DNA of 64,000 nucleotides. It comes from Dactylorhiza incarnata (lineage: Eukaryota > Streptophyta > Magnoliopsida > Asparagales > Orchidaceae). Below the pieces are notes generated by a model. The model was not told the origin of the DNA. It ran no database searches and saw only the letters and a list, made by a program, of their open reading frames with translations. The DNA is taken from contig JAWHQI010000009.1 in NCBI GenBank assembly GCA_033032865.1, forward strand, positions 10,682,001-10,746,000. The letters are read 5' to 3'. Each line of letters begins with the position of its first letter. Position 1 is the first letter of the stretch. A program made the position numbers and the translations under genes. Shown here piece after piece: positions 11,761 through 22,968 of this stretch.

Positions 11761-12144
11761 CAAGCGGTGGCGGACTTCATGGCATACTACACGACTGAAG
11801 TGGAGGAGCATGAATCACCTCCCCCGGTGGCCTGGAGGATGTTGGTGATGAGTCCCATTTATATACACGTTTATGGACTCATCTGGGCCGATTTTCTAGT
11901 CTATGCACACCACTTTAGGCATAATTTCATTCATATTTGTTATTCCCGCTAGGTGCACTATTAGGCCCATTTCTGTGTGCATTTGCACTCCTTGTTATTG
12001 AGGGTAAGCACATGGTGCTCCCCTTTCATTTCTTTATGTTTATCTGGTGCTGGAGGTGTATTCCCAGCTATTTCTATCTTGTATGCAGGTGGCCGGATTA
12101 TCTTGGATCCAGTTTTCTCCCAGAATTCATGACTGTGTGAAACG

Positions 12145-12465
12145 CACGGTCGTGCATTTTCCTTGGCGCACGGACAATTGCATTCATGCGATATCTTCTA
12201 GGCATAGAACGAGCGATCTGAATTTGCTCGTCCGTTTTGACGCACGGGCAGATTTGCCCGTGCGTGTGTAAAACGCACGGTTGGCCTGTGTTCTCTTAGC
12301 TTTTGTCATTTCTGAATTTATTCGTGCGTTTTGACGCACGGACAGATTTGCCCATGCGTGAGTAAACCGCACCGGCGGCGCAGCGTCTCCCTCAAGTCTA
12401 GTTTTATCATTTAATAACACACGGTCCACGCACGGTGGTGCGTTCGACCGTCCGTGACCATTTTT
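12145..12465 (+). repeat. cgcacg/cgtgcg palindrome array in B 5' LTR
   Basis: Many gcacggtcgtgc and cgtgcgttttgacgcacgg inverted repeats end just before the TATA box. The 3' LTR copy (36340-36660) includes a perfect 9-bp-arm palindrome AAACGCACG-gt-CGTGCGTTT at 36345-36364. Confidence 0.85.
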
Positions 12466-12477
12466 TTGCCTGTTTAG

Positions 12478-12484
12478 TATAAAA
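12478..12484 (+). promoter_or_regulatory. TATA box of B 5' LTR
   Basis: tataaaa in gtttagtataaaatgcagg; identical context in the 3' LTR at 36682-36688. Confidence 0.55.
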
Positions 12485-13236
12485 TGCAGGTTACATCGCA
12501 GGCAGAAGGGAGATCGGGGGGGGGGGGGGGGGGGAGGAGCGGGAAATTAGGTCCTTCCCGCCGTTCTTGAGTTCCGAGGGCTTCTCCTTCACCTCCACCA
12601 CAGGCCATTTTCCGGCGTTTTCCACCACCATCCTTCCATTCGGGAGTGGTAGCAAGCATCCTCCGCCAAGTGCTCAAGCATTCCTTGTCGTGGGAAGCCA
12701 TAGAAGAGCTGTAGGTCGTTGGAGCGGTGACATCCTCCATCAAATCAGCACACCATTTGAGGGCCGAGCCCGGAGAGAGCCCGACAACCTCTCATTCCGG
12801 CCGAGAACCCAAGACGCGGTGATTTCGTCCTATTGTTCTTCTCTAACTTTATGTTGGTGCTTTTCCTTGTGTTGTTGTAATGAACTATCATTTAGCTTTA
12901 TGTTATAAATCTTTTGTGATGTTCTTGTGCAATGATGCGATAGTGCGAGAATAGCACTTTATTTGCCGTGATTTTCTGAGATTCGTTGTGTGTGAAGCCC
13001 TAGCAATTGCTAGTGGTGATGCTTGGAGAAGAGGTGTGTGCGACCCTCACCCGTCATAGTTACTTTCCGTCCACGCGCCTCCAGAAGAACGGCATCGCGG
13101 CCGTTGCATCCACCTCGCCTTGCGAAGCAGAGTTTTGACCCGCATCTCTCTTTTCTGCACTAGCTTAGGAAACCCAAAATCATTGCCCTTATTTTTCCTT
13201 TGTTCGCTCGTATAACAATCGATTCACCACACATTT

Positions 13237-15005
13237 TGTTGGAACCTTAGTTTTGATTTGAGTTAGGATCCACCTTTAGTATCTAAGTTTTTGTCATAAC
13301 TCATATTAAAACTTAGATTAAATATCCTATTAAATAAAGGCTAAAAATAATATATATATAAATAATATACTAAGAAATATATATATATATATATATAATA
13401 GGCTAATTAATATAAGAGAAAATAATATAAGAGAAAATAATATAAGATAAAATATTATAAGAGAAATTAATATAAAATAATATAAGAGAAATAAAATATT
13501 TCATATATTAGCTGCGTTCGACAAACGTCGAACGGCGCTCGGCATTCGCCGAACAGCGCTCGGCGAAAAGTTTGTATTACAGCAGCGCTCGACAGATTAT
13601 AGCAAGGAAAGCTACGGTCAACGAACGTGGAACAGAGGTCGACGAATGACGAACGGCGGTCGACGAAATTCAGCAGATGTTCAGAAACAGTAATATTAAT
13701 ATTGAGGTCGACGAATCAAATGTTTTGAGCTCGACGAACGTAGAGCTCAGCTCGACGAATTTCTGACAGGAATACTTTATGTTATTTAGCTTGACTATAA
13801 TAAATATTTTACTGTCAGATTTATTTAAAGCAATATTTCCTTATTCTATTTTATATATTGCTATATATTGTTGTTCTAACATTACAGTGTGCAAACATTT
13901 ATTAATAGAGCCGTTGGCAGAAAACAATAAATGTTATAGCCGTTGCAGCAAGCAAAAGAAGGAAAGAGGACAGCTCGAGGATCTGCTAAATGAAAGAGAT
14001 AATATGTCCTTCCTCTTTGGTCAGCAAGGATTCAAATTAGCCGAAAGAAGACAACAGCTCTTTTACACGTCAGCAGGAAACAACTTATTATATAGCAAAT
14101 TTTATATACATCAAATATAATATATAACCGAATATATAGTTGTTCTCTCTGAACATATATATATATATATATATATATACATAACATATATTGCTATACA
14201 GATTCAATATAGATAGAAGATATATTACAACTGCTGTACAGGAACAGAGAGAAGAAGAAGAAGAGAAACAGAGGAGCAAAAAGAAGATCAGATCAAATAT
14301 ATTATTATATCTTCTTTTTGCCTAACTTCTTTTCTTGCAGATCATATACAACCTGAGACATCAAACACTATCATTTGCTCAGGGATCTAAAACTGCAAGA
14401 AGTAGAAGAACAGGGGATTTGGAATCAAGAGAAGGAGCCTCCACAAGCTGTCATCAAACTACATCAGACAGGAGGAGCTATCTTCAACATATTCATCAAG
14501 TGTCTTCTCAGCAAAAGAGAAGAACAACATCTGTTTTTGTTTTCTTTATTTCTCCCATCTTGTAAAGGGTTAAAACTCGCTTCAAAAGTTTACTCTCGGT
14601 GACAGGGCACCTTACCAAAAACCTGCAGCTTGGTTTATAAGCACCTTATCAAAAGCTTATAGGTGAATTGGGTACCTGATCAAAACGCCCATTGGTGTGT
14701 GGACACCTTATCAAAATCACCTTGGTGTGAGGGCACCTTATCAACAACCTCCAGTGGATTCCTACCAGTGGGTAGAAGAGTAGATGTACCCAGATTTTTT
14801 GGGGAACTACTATATTTCTTGTGTCTTCTGGATTACTTCCTGTTTGTTTTATTTCTTTACCTGTGCTGTGTTTATTTGCACTCTAACTGTTTGGCTTTAT
14901 TACTCAATCAGTAAACAGCACACTATATATATATATATCATTTACTTTGAAAGTAAAACTTAAACAAGAGTATTAACATATAATAAGAACTAACCTCCAC
15001 TTTCA
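13237..15005 (+). mobile_element. Solo LTR of a Copia (probably SIRE-like) element, 1769 bp
   Basis: Starts TGTTGGAACC and ends CCACTTTCA, with exact TSD cattt (13232-13236 and 15006-15010). It interrupts B's 5' LTR, whose 3' partner is continuous. The end style and the ttcgacgaa palindromes resemble the LTRs of Copia element C. There is no internal domain. Low-complexity AT (13345-13500) and a TA run (about 14155-14180) are present. Confidence 0.85.
13512..13765 (+). repeat. Palindrome array in the Copia solo LTR
   Basis: Includes CGTTCGAC-aaac-GTCGAACG (13515-13534) and repeated ctcgacgaa / gtcgacgaa words up to about 13765. Confidence 0.75.
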
Positions 15006-15116
15006 CATTTCGTTCACCAAAACCTGCATTCCTTGAGAGACGATATTCGGGGAAGCTATTCCCAATTTTATTACTTGACAGCGACCGGTGCACTTGCCGA
15101 ACACGCATCAAGTTTT

Positions 15117-15134
15117 TGGCGTCGTTGCCGGGGA
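15117..15134 (+). promoter_or_regulatory. tRNA-Asp primer-binding site of B
   Basis: TGGCGTCGTTGCCGGGGA, 6 bp after the LTR. It differs at one base from the exact complement of the plant tRNA-Asp 3' end (TGGCGCCGTTGCCGGGG). Confidence 0.85.
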
Positions 15135-15223
15135 ATGCAGGCGTGTAACGCTTTGAGTTGTGAATCCTTGTTATAGGAGCAGTTGTTTTTTATTTTTGTT
15201 TTTCTTTGTGTTTTCTTTTGTGT

Positions 15224-16213
15224 ATGCAGAGACAAGCCGGAAGGGAAGTAGTACCCTTCGATCCTGAGATTGAACGCACTGCACGCGCACTAAGGCGTGC
15301 TGCAGTTGTGCAAGCGGCTATGGGAGATAATACGGAACCTGGAGTTGTGCTGAGAGCACCCGCTAATAGAGATGAGGTGAATCCTGGAGTACACCATGTG
15401 AGGCAAAACCATCTAAGGTACGAGCAGGAGGTGGTCAGGCCAAGACCTAGGACCATGAGAGACTACACCACTCCTACAGCTGGGAGTGTGTATCCAGGAT
15501 TTGGGCCTAACATCATGAACAATCAGTTCGAAATCAAGCCCGCCATCCTGAACATCATCCGTAACAACGCGCAGTTCTCTGGGATGCCCAGTGAAGACCC
15601 ACATCTTCACTTGGCAGAGTTCACCGACATTTGCGGTACCTTCAGGTATGCAGGAATCACTGACGAAACAGTCAAGTTCAGATAGTTTCCATTCTCATTG
15701 CGGGACAAATCCAAGGTGTGGCTTCATTCTATCCCTCCAGGAACTGCTGCCACTTGGGATGCGCTCGCGTCCAAATTTCTCGCATTCCACCCGGTGGACA
15801 AGATTGTGAGCCTTCGGCGCGAGATCGCCACCTTCCGGCAAGCTGAGCAGGAAATCCTCGCAGAAGCTTGGGAGCGTCTTGGTGACCTCCTGCTCAAATG
15901 CCCAAATCACGAGCTCCAGCCGTGGAACATCGTGGAGACCTTCTACTTCGCCATCGAGCCCAACCATCGGGCGATGATTGACACTGCTGCAGGAGGAACC
16001 CTGATGAACCACACGCCTGAGGAAGCTCTCAGAATTCTGCAGGACACCGCATCTCACAGCACATTCTGGACTGCGGGGAGAAATGCGCCTAGAAGCACTC
16101 GGGGACTATTCGTGGTGGATTCACTACCTCCTGCCGCTGCGCCCGCGTCTAACATTATATGTGAAGGATGTGGAGGCGGTGGTCACCACTCATACGAGTG
16201 CCCAGGTAGCGGG
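15224..16213 (+). pseudogene. gag of element B, N-terminal and central part
   Basis: Athila-like capsid protein. The start ATG at 15224 (MQRQAGREVVPF) follows a T-rich leader. Conserved blocks: NNQFEIKPAILNIIRNNAQF, PSEDPHLHLAEFTDICGTF, FPFSLRDKSKVWLHSIPPG, AWERLGDLLLKCPNH, MIDTAAGGTLMNHTPEEA. A zinc knuckle CEGCGGGGHHSYEC lies near 16168-16209. The only in-frame stop is TAG 15683-15685, where relatives have Leu before FPFSL. A TRIM is inserted directly after the knuckle. The reading resumes at 16641-16792 and, past D, at 33002. Confidence 0.9.
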
Positions 16214-16640
16214 TGAGAGGACCCAGCGCAACCAACTACACCAAAAGCCCGGACTGTTGGTGAAGGCGCAACTTGATCTTTATATCAATGGAAGGGCGCT
16301 ATGGGTCAAGTGAGGAGACGCTGGACCCAACAATCCCCCCCCCCCCCCAGCGTCCAGCACGACCCGCAATTCAGAGGTGCTCCACATGGCCCGCAGGCTC
16401 AGAGGTGGCTTGACACATGGCTGCGGCCGCCTGACCCACCGGGACCCACACAGGTAGAGAGAATTTCAGGAATTATCAGCGCCCCCCCGGTCTCGAACCC
16501 GCAACCTGCTTTGATACCAATTGAGAGGACCCAGCGCAACCAACTACACCAAAAGCCCGGACTGTTGGTGAAGGCGCAACTTGATCTTTATATCATTGGA
16601 AGGGCGCTACGGGTCAAGTGAGGAGACGCTGGACCCAACA
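16214..16640 (-). mobile_element. TRIM (terminal-repeat retrotransposon in miniature), 427 bp
   Basis: Two 119-bp LTRs (16214-16332, 16522-16640) with TG...CA ends differ at a few positions. The exact TSD is gcggg (16209-16213, 16641-16645). On the minus strand the order is LTR, primer site TGGTATCAAAGC (16508-16519, like the initiator tRNA-Met complement), 189-bp interior, G-rich polypurine tract (complement of the C-run at 16334-16348), LTR. It encodes nothing and must use another element's proteins. Confidence 0.92.
16508..16519 (-). promoter_or_regulatory. tRNA-Met-like primer-binding site of the TRIM
   Basis: The minus strand reads TGGTATCAAAGC, one base from the TGGTATCAGAGC found in element C (60987-60998). 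Confidence 0.8.
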
Positions 16641-16792
16641 GCGGGCTATCAGTTGAATTATCTCAGCTAAGTTTAAATGAATCTGTAAATTTCGTTGGAA
16701 ATCAAGCTAAGGGGCACCCTACGGAAATGCTTATAATCCGGGTGTAAGAAATCACCCCATTTTTTCATGGAACCAAAATGTTGTAGGCCAAC
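16641..16792 (+). pseudogene. gag of element B, middle fragment
   Basis: Reads on from the knuckle. After a one-base loss near 16715 it gives YGNAYNPGVRNHPIFSWNQN, the usual Athila gag block after the zinc finger. It ends at the D insertion (TSD ccaac 16788-16792). Confidence 0.8.
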
Positions 16793-18437
16793 TGATGCGC
16801 AAATCTCGCACACCGCTATAGGCGGTAGCTCGACTGCGACACGAAACGGCAGTGTACTGATCGTTCAAGTAATATAAAACGAGGAGTAATCCCCGAGTAT
16901 CGAATCTCTCAAGGAACACAGTAAGGTGGAGTTAACGTTCGAGGAAGGACTTGAGATCGAAGTCCTTGAGTCGGATGGAATGCGGAAACGGGGTGATTTG
17001 GCTTTTGGAAAATAAAAGAAAATAACTACAACTACTCCTATGCAATGCCGCTATGCAGTGCTTCGCTTGGCGGGATGGAGACTAGGCAGGCCTTGAGCGC
17101 GCTGCGTCGCAAGGGCGGATGGACGAGTAGGCAAGCGGAGTCGAACTGTGCAGGCCTTGAGCGCACTGCTTCATTGGGCGAATGGATTACACGGGCCGCA
17201 ATGCCACGCTTCGCTAGGCGGATGGACGAGAAGGCTAGCGGATGGAATGGTTCGCACCGGCGGAGTCGGAATGGATTACACGGGCCGCTATGCCACGCTT
17301 CGCTAGGCGGATGGACGAGTAGGCATACGGATAAGGGTCACAAGCACCTCGTCGACAAGCACGCCACTAGCAATTGCTAGTGCGGCACACGAACACGATG
17401 GCGGAATGGAAAATGGATGGGGCGCACCTCATACACACATATAAACAAAAGATAATTTCAATAAGATGAAATAAGCATTCAGAGCATGGTTTATGGTGCA
17501 CATCATCAATAATATAGAGATTACAAACATTACATCACACAAAGAGAGAAAAAGGCAAGAGATACGACCGAATCCGGAGGCTCGTTGTAGATTCACGGTA
17601 GGAAGCACCGGGTTGTCAATCCGCGTCCTAGCTCGGTCCCAACTATCGTCCGGGGTAGAGAAGGCTGTCACTACCTTCCAATGGACCCGTCTTCTCCAGC
17701 GTTTTACAATCCGGCCATGTCCGATCCGAAGAACTCCTTCCTTGGCGATGAAGATGAGCGTAGAATCTCCTCCTTGACGCTCTTGGATGATGGAGGAGGC
17801 CTAGGGGCGAAAAACCTGCGGAATGGGCGGAACGGCGGAGCTGGGCGGAAGAAATGCGGAAGATCCGACCTAATTCGCGAGCAGGAATATTTATTGGCGC
17901 TGGAATAAACAGTGTGCACGGACATTGGTGCACGACCAGTGGTCGTGCGCGCTGGAATCCTGTGATCGTGCACCTGCCTGGGCGGAGCCTGCAATGTAAG
18001 AAATTTATAAAATAAAATGTTTGCATGACCAGTGGCGCACGACCAGTGGTCGTGCGCATTATCGTAAGTGGTCATGCGCATTGGTCGAGACAGAACTCAT
18101 AAAATGGGGGTTAAGTGCGCACGATCAGCGGCGCATGACCAGTGGTCGTGCGCAATAGAACCAGTGATCGTGCGCAGTGTTCCTGTACAGAATTGTACCG
18201 GGAACACCTGCACGACTCCTGTTCCTACAGAAATGCTAATCAGGCCACTGAAAGTGGCACTCAACAATACGATAAGGCTATCAAAAGAGACTAACATAAA
18301 AACACACCAAATTAGGCCAAGAAGTGCACCTAGCATAGAATGACAAATATGAGCTAAAACAAGGCTAAAGTGCAATGGAATGACTAGATAAACGGCCCAG
18401 ATGAGTCCATATATGTGTATATAATTGGGACTCATCA
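16793..18437 (-). repeat. 3' LTR of D (1645 bp)
   Basis: Nearly identical to 31354-33001. The TATA position reads tatttattgg here instead of tatttatagg in the other copy. The palindrome array is at about 17920-18175. The terminus at 18437 abuts the polypurine tract. Confidence 0.93.
17920..18175 (-). repeat. Palindrome array in D 3' LTR
   Basis: Copies of gcacgaccagtggtcgtgc and single arms, equivalent to 32478-32740 in the 5' LTR. Confidence 0.8.
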
Positions 18438-20062
18438 CACCCCCAGACTTACCTATTTGCGCGTCCCGAGCAAATAACTCTCGGCGGACGGGAAAAACAA
18501 GGATTAGAGAGGTGATTATGGCTAGGAGTAATATGCGAAATCAAATAATCATGTGCATAAAATTCTCGTAGAAGAAATTTCTATTATGCAAAGTAATCTA
18601 CAAATATCTAAAATAGTAAATAAGAGATTAGTTTACTCAAAAGCTGAACCAAGTGTGATCTGCCAGTCACGTGTAGGGAGAATGTAGAGACGCGCTCAGA
18701 CGAGTATTTCGCAAAATACGGGATACGGAACTAACTCCACCGAAATCCATCGGTGTCGGGAGCCATAAGCTCGCACTTTCGCACTCTCTCCACAGCATTA
18801 GGTAAAACTACACACTAGTCAATAGGGCTTTCAGGTAAATATGTGGCTTAGGTTGCGGTATGATATACAATGATAAATTCGGAGGCTAACGCACCTCACA
18901 TTTGAGCAATACACTTTGTAAACCCCGGCAACAAATAAAGCTGATGTTTTCATTGCCAACACCCAATATAAAGTAATTCCTCTCAAACAATTCAGAATTT
19001 CTGAGTTAGAATATAAAGAACTCGGAATTTTTTTTTTCTTTTGGAGCGCTGATCTTTTCAATTTTTAGCTCACTAATACTTTTTTATTTTACTTTTTTTT
19101 TAACTTAACCAAAAACAGCACATCACAATAATTAGTTATACTATAAAGCTCAAAACACGTGCGTATACAGGTTTGATGATCTTGGCTTAAACGAGAGCGG
19201 TGGAGCTAAAGAGAAAATGTGGGATAGGCTCAAAATTGGTTAGCAAGGATAAATCTCTGGTTTTGGCTCAAAGCTCAAACGGTCCAAAGAATGGCCTACA
19301 TCATGCTAATGCATTAGAACTACCCGGTGCCTATGTTTCGAGAGTCGCTAGGGGCAAGTTCTTAGCCACCGAGAAAGATAACTCTTTCTCCCGACTCGAG
19401 AAATACGAATCTAGCGTTCGCTACCGACTCACCTACACTACCAGTAGATCGGCACAGGTTCCTGCTTTGAGTAAAATAAAACTCTAATTACTAGATTAGA
19501 TAAGAATAAATATACAAAGCATTAAAATAGAAATAGCTTCTACGCAAAATTCTATGCAAAACATGAGTATTCAATTAGAACACTATTGGAGGCGACATCG
19601 TACTCCAAACCACAATTCCTAGCTAACACAATTGACTTCCCGGCTCCATTCCAAAAGGTAATTTGGCGCGGTAGCACTCGCAAGTAAGTGCGTGCATAAT
19701 GGGTGCAGTGTTGTATGCTATAATATGACATAAATAAAAATATACTTCTGGTATGCAAAAACGTGTACACATGTAGTGAACACTCGGTACACTCCCCCCA
19801 GACTTGAATTGGACAATCACATGAATTATGACAATGAGAATAAAGAGATGCTAAGGAAGAGGGTACCTATGCTCAGATATGAGCATACCAGAAGATTGGC
19901 GTTAATACTGCCATGGAAGTCCAAGTCCGCCACCAAAAGAAATTGCCGCACACCTGCAGGCAAAAAGGCTCCAAGCAAAAAATATAAAACACTAAACTAT
20001 TAAAGGGTTAGCAACAAAAACTTGGGTTGTCTCCCAGCAGCGCTTTTGTTTACCGTGCTTAA
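18438..20062 (-). other. 3' non-coding region of D
   Basis: No gene seen. On the minus strand it begins with a gggagacaacccaag box (about 20020-20035), as in B near 34402 and in I near 22900. It then has a ctgcaggtgtg box, a tatgctcatatctgagcata stem (about 19873-19892), a polypurine-like aagtctggggggag (about 19793-19808), and finally the polypurine tract next to the LTR (aagtctgggggtg, 18438-18452). Confidence 0.7.
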
Positions 20063-20683
20063 TGGTAGGTTTTGAAATTTAGTGAAGGGTTAAGATTTTC
20101 TCCAAAACTATATCCGATAAAGGCAAGTGTACCTTATCGTCTATAGTATAGGATATTTAGGAATATCAAGGTCGTATTCCACGAGGCGCGTTGATTACTT
20201 CTACTTCGAGGAGAATCACTATTATTTTATCGATGAAAATTTGAGGTGGTTTGTTTTCGCTTAACGAAAATTTAAAACTAAATTCAAACTAAATGAAAAG
20301 CTTGAACATTGCATGAAAAGAAAGAGAAATTGACATTGCATAAAAAAAGAGAACATTACTAAGGAGAGAAAAATTTAACCTTGCATGAAAAGGAAGAAAT
20401 TACTTAAGGAGAAAAAGGACATGAAAGAGAAAACTAATTTTATTGAAAATCAAAGAACTATTACAAGCCTTAAATTAAGAGTGCAAGGCTAAGGAAAATG
20501 AAAGTTGCAAGCTTAAGAAAACTAGTACACGAAAGTTACAGTACAACATTGCATGAAAAAGGGAAGGAGGAGAACATGAAAGCCTTAAGAAACATGAACA
20601 TTAACTTGAAAAACTCACTCTCAGCTCTAACAGCACCTCCCCATCTCCAAATTTCTGAACCCTGGACTCAAGGAGAGCCTCTG

Positions 20684-20691
20684 TATTTATA
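20684..20691 (-). promoter_or_regulatory. TATA box of I 3' LTR
   Basis: Minus-strand tataaata; the 5' LTR copy is at 29077-29084. Confidence 0.6.
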
Positions 20692-20705
20692 GGCGAAATT
20701 TTCAA

Positions 20706-21152
20706 GTTACACGCCCTCGGTCACGGGCGTGACCAAGGGCGTGTAATCACTGTAACATTGGATCCCGCAGCGGCGTGGGCTTGGCGTGACGGCGGGAGAA
20801 AATCGGACATGTCACGGGCGTGACATATGGGTCACGGGCGTGACTCAGGACGGCTTCATTTAATGCGGCATGGGCTAGGCAGACCGCGCGGCGGCTTGCT
20901 TGGATCACGCGGGAAGGTCACGGGCGTGCCTTTGGGTCACGGGCGTGACTTTGGTTGACTTCTCAACGGCAACTTCTCGTCTCGATGGCAGCTCCACGTG
21001 GCAGATTCTAATATTACACGCCCATAGTCACGGGCGTGACTTTGGGTCACGGGCGTGACCTGGGGCGTGACTGGGTGTGGACTAGCTCAACAGCACGGCA
21101 TCGACCTGGACTGGTCTTCAAGTTACACGCCCTTGGTCACGGGCATGACCGA
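20706..21152 (-). repeat. gtcacgggcgtgac palindrome array in I 3' LTR
   Basis: Repeated GGTCACG-gg-CGTGACC units. The ends are nested inside TTACACGCCCT / AGGGCGTGTAA arms (perfect 11-bp arms at 20707-20717 and 20736-20746). The array lies upstream of the TATA box on the element's strand. The 5' LTR equivalent is about 29098-29533. Confidence 0.88.
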
Positions 21153-21333
21153 GGGCGTGTATTGCAATATTTTCCCAATTTGTCCAAAAATCTGCAAATA
21201 TTAAAATTAGGCTAAGTTAGAATCAAAATTACAAAAAGAACTACTTATAACCTAAAATTGACATAAAAAGAAAAATCATATTAAATAATTACAAAAATTT
21301 CTATTAAAAACTTATATAAAAACTACTTTATCA

Positions 21334-21350
21334 AATACCCCCATACTTGA
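21334..21350 (-). promoter_or_regulatory. Polypurine tract of I
   Basis: The minus strand reads tcaagtatgggggtatt directly before the 3' LTR. A similar motif (acttaagtatgggggtg) sits 1.3 kb upstream at about 22680-22696. Confidence 0.75.
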
Positions 21351-22968
21351 GGTTTTGCTATTCCAGAGCAAAAGTGTGAGACATTATTTATAAGACATCC
21401 TTAAAAAAATTTTAATTTAAAACTAAAATTTCATTTAACCAAAAGTTAAGTTAAGAGTAAATTCAAGGGGGAGTTAAGTCCTAAATTATGATGATAATTT
21501 GAAAAGAGGGAAAAATGTTTAGGCAATAACTTCTCAAGAAAATTAAGTAGTTTGACAAAATTGTAGAAATTATAAAACTAAATTAAATTAAAATTATAAG
21601 AACTCTATCTTAAAAGAATCTTAAGGAAAAGTAAATTACTAAATATTGCTCTCTCCATAATTTTCAACTAAAACTAGAACAATGATAATTGGCTAAGGGG
21701 GATTTCATAAAATTTGGCATAAGAAGAGAAATTTTTGAATGGAGGAAATGGAATTTATCATGAAATTTCCTTCTTTTTTTTTCTTACTCTTTTTTTTTTC
21801 TCTTCTAATAAAAACCCAAAATGTATATGGTTTAGGAGTAATGAATTTTATCCTCTTACTCCATGCCATATATTCTTTTCAAATATTTTGGGTGCATATG
21901 TTTTAGGGAATAATGAATTTTATCCTCTTATTCCCATGACATATGATCTTTTAATACATTTTTTTTTATGCCATCAAAGGGGTAGGGTAGGGGAAAAAAA
22001 ATCTAGCTAGCTTTAAATCATATTGAGAGCAAATTCTAGTAAAATTAAAAATTCCTAAGATCTAAGAAGTTAGAAGAAAATATAATTAAAATCTAAAGAG
22101 GTTTAGGAAATTTACTACAAAATGAAGCCATTTAAAAATAAAAAGAGAAGTCATGCTAACAAAATTCTCTAATCAATTTAAAATCATAAGATGATTCTTA
22201 AATCAAAATTACCTCAAATTTAAAATTAACAAACTATGATAAGCAAAATTTCAGCCAATTAAAAACTTAAACATGCTTATAAACATTCTCAACTAGATTT
22301 CTAAGAAATCACAAAAACAACAAGGAGGGAAATAAGAATTTTTTGGAATTTTTGATATTATCTTTTTTTTGAATTTTTCTAATTAAAAACTATTTACAAA
22401 GAAAGGGAACTAGCTTTAAAACTTAAAAACAATTTTTTTGCAAGTCTTGGACTTCCCAAGGGCTACCCGGTGAAGGGTTCGCAAGGTACTAGGAGGTGTG
22501 ATGGGATAAAATCCCAAACGTCCCTTTCCAAGATTTAAATTTTTCTGTTTTCTATATTTTTTTTTTTGAGTTTTTGGGTTTTACAAGTGCTAAAATAGAA
22601 GAAAACATAAGAAGATATATATATTTTTTTTGTTTTGAAAATTTTCTGATTTAACAACTATTTACAAAAAAGCTATTTACACCCCCATACTTAAAGTTAA
22701 ACATTGTCCCCAATGTTTAAAACTAAGTATGAAGTAAAGGAAAAAAAAAGGAGTGCAAAACAAAATAAAAAGGAAATGCATGATAAAAGAGAAGGAAGAA
22801 AGAGAAGGGGCTTCCCTGATTTTTGAAGTTTGCGCGGGGAAGCGACGATTACCTACAAAATATATTAAAGAACAAGAGAAGACAATAAAAAGATAACTTT
22901 GGGGTGCCTCCCAAAAGCGCTTTGTTTAAGGTCGCGTAGCTTGACCCACTTGCCGGTCATATTAAAGG
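21351..22968 (-). other. 3' spacer of I
   Basis: A 1.6-kb AT-rich stretch with T- and A-runs and no convincing ORF. Many Athila elements have an env-like ORF here; I see none. It holds the block shared with solo LTR H (about 22462-22530), a second polypurine-like motif (about 22680) and, next to the pol stop, the conserved ttaaacaaagcgctt...gggaggcacccc box (about 22895-22930). Confidence 0.65.

Larger units (their letters stand above)
11846..15110 (+). repeat. 5' LTR of B, interrupted by a Copia solo LTR
   Basis: TGATGAGTCC...ACACGCATCA. 11846-13236 and 15011-15110 match the 3' LTR (36050-37532) closely. A G-tract of 19 bases (12516-12534) replaces six Gs in the other copy. A palindrome array lies at about 12145-12465 and the TATA box at 12478-12484. 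Confidence 0.92.
20063..21333 (-). repeat. 3' LTR of I (1271 bp)
   Basis: Compared with the 5' copy it lacks 12 bp next to its outer end (TGGTAGG against TGATATTTAATTTGGTAGG). It has one extra palindrome unit near 20919-20950. TATA box at 20684-20691; palindrome array 20706-21152. Confidence 0.93.

Noticed and set aside
15111..15240. Idea that B is a complete Athila element
   Set aside because: Primer site and gag are present, but after removing nested elements no RT, RNase H or integrase sequence is left in B.
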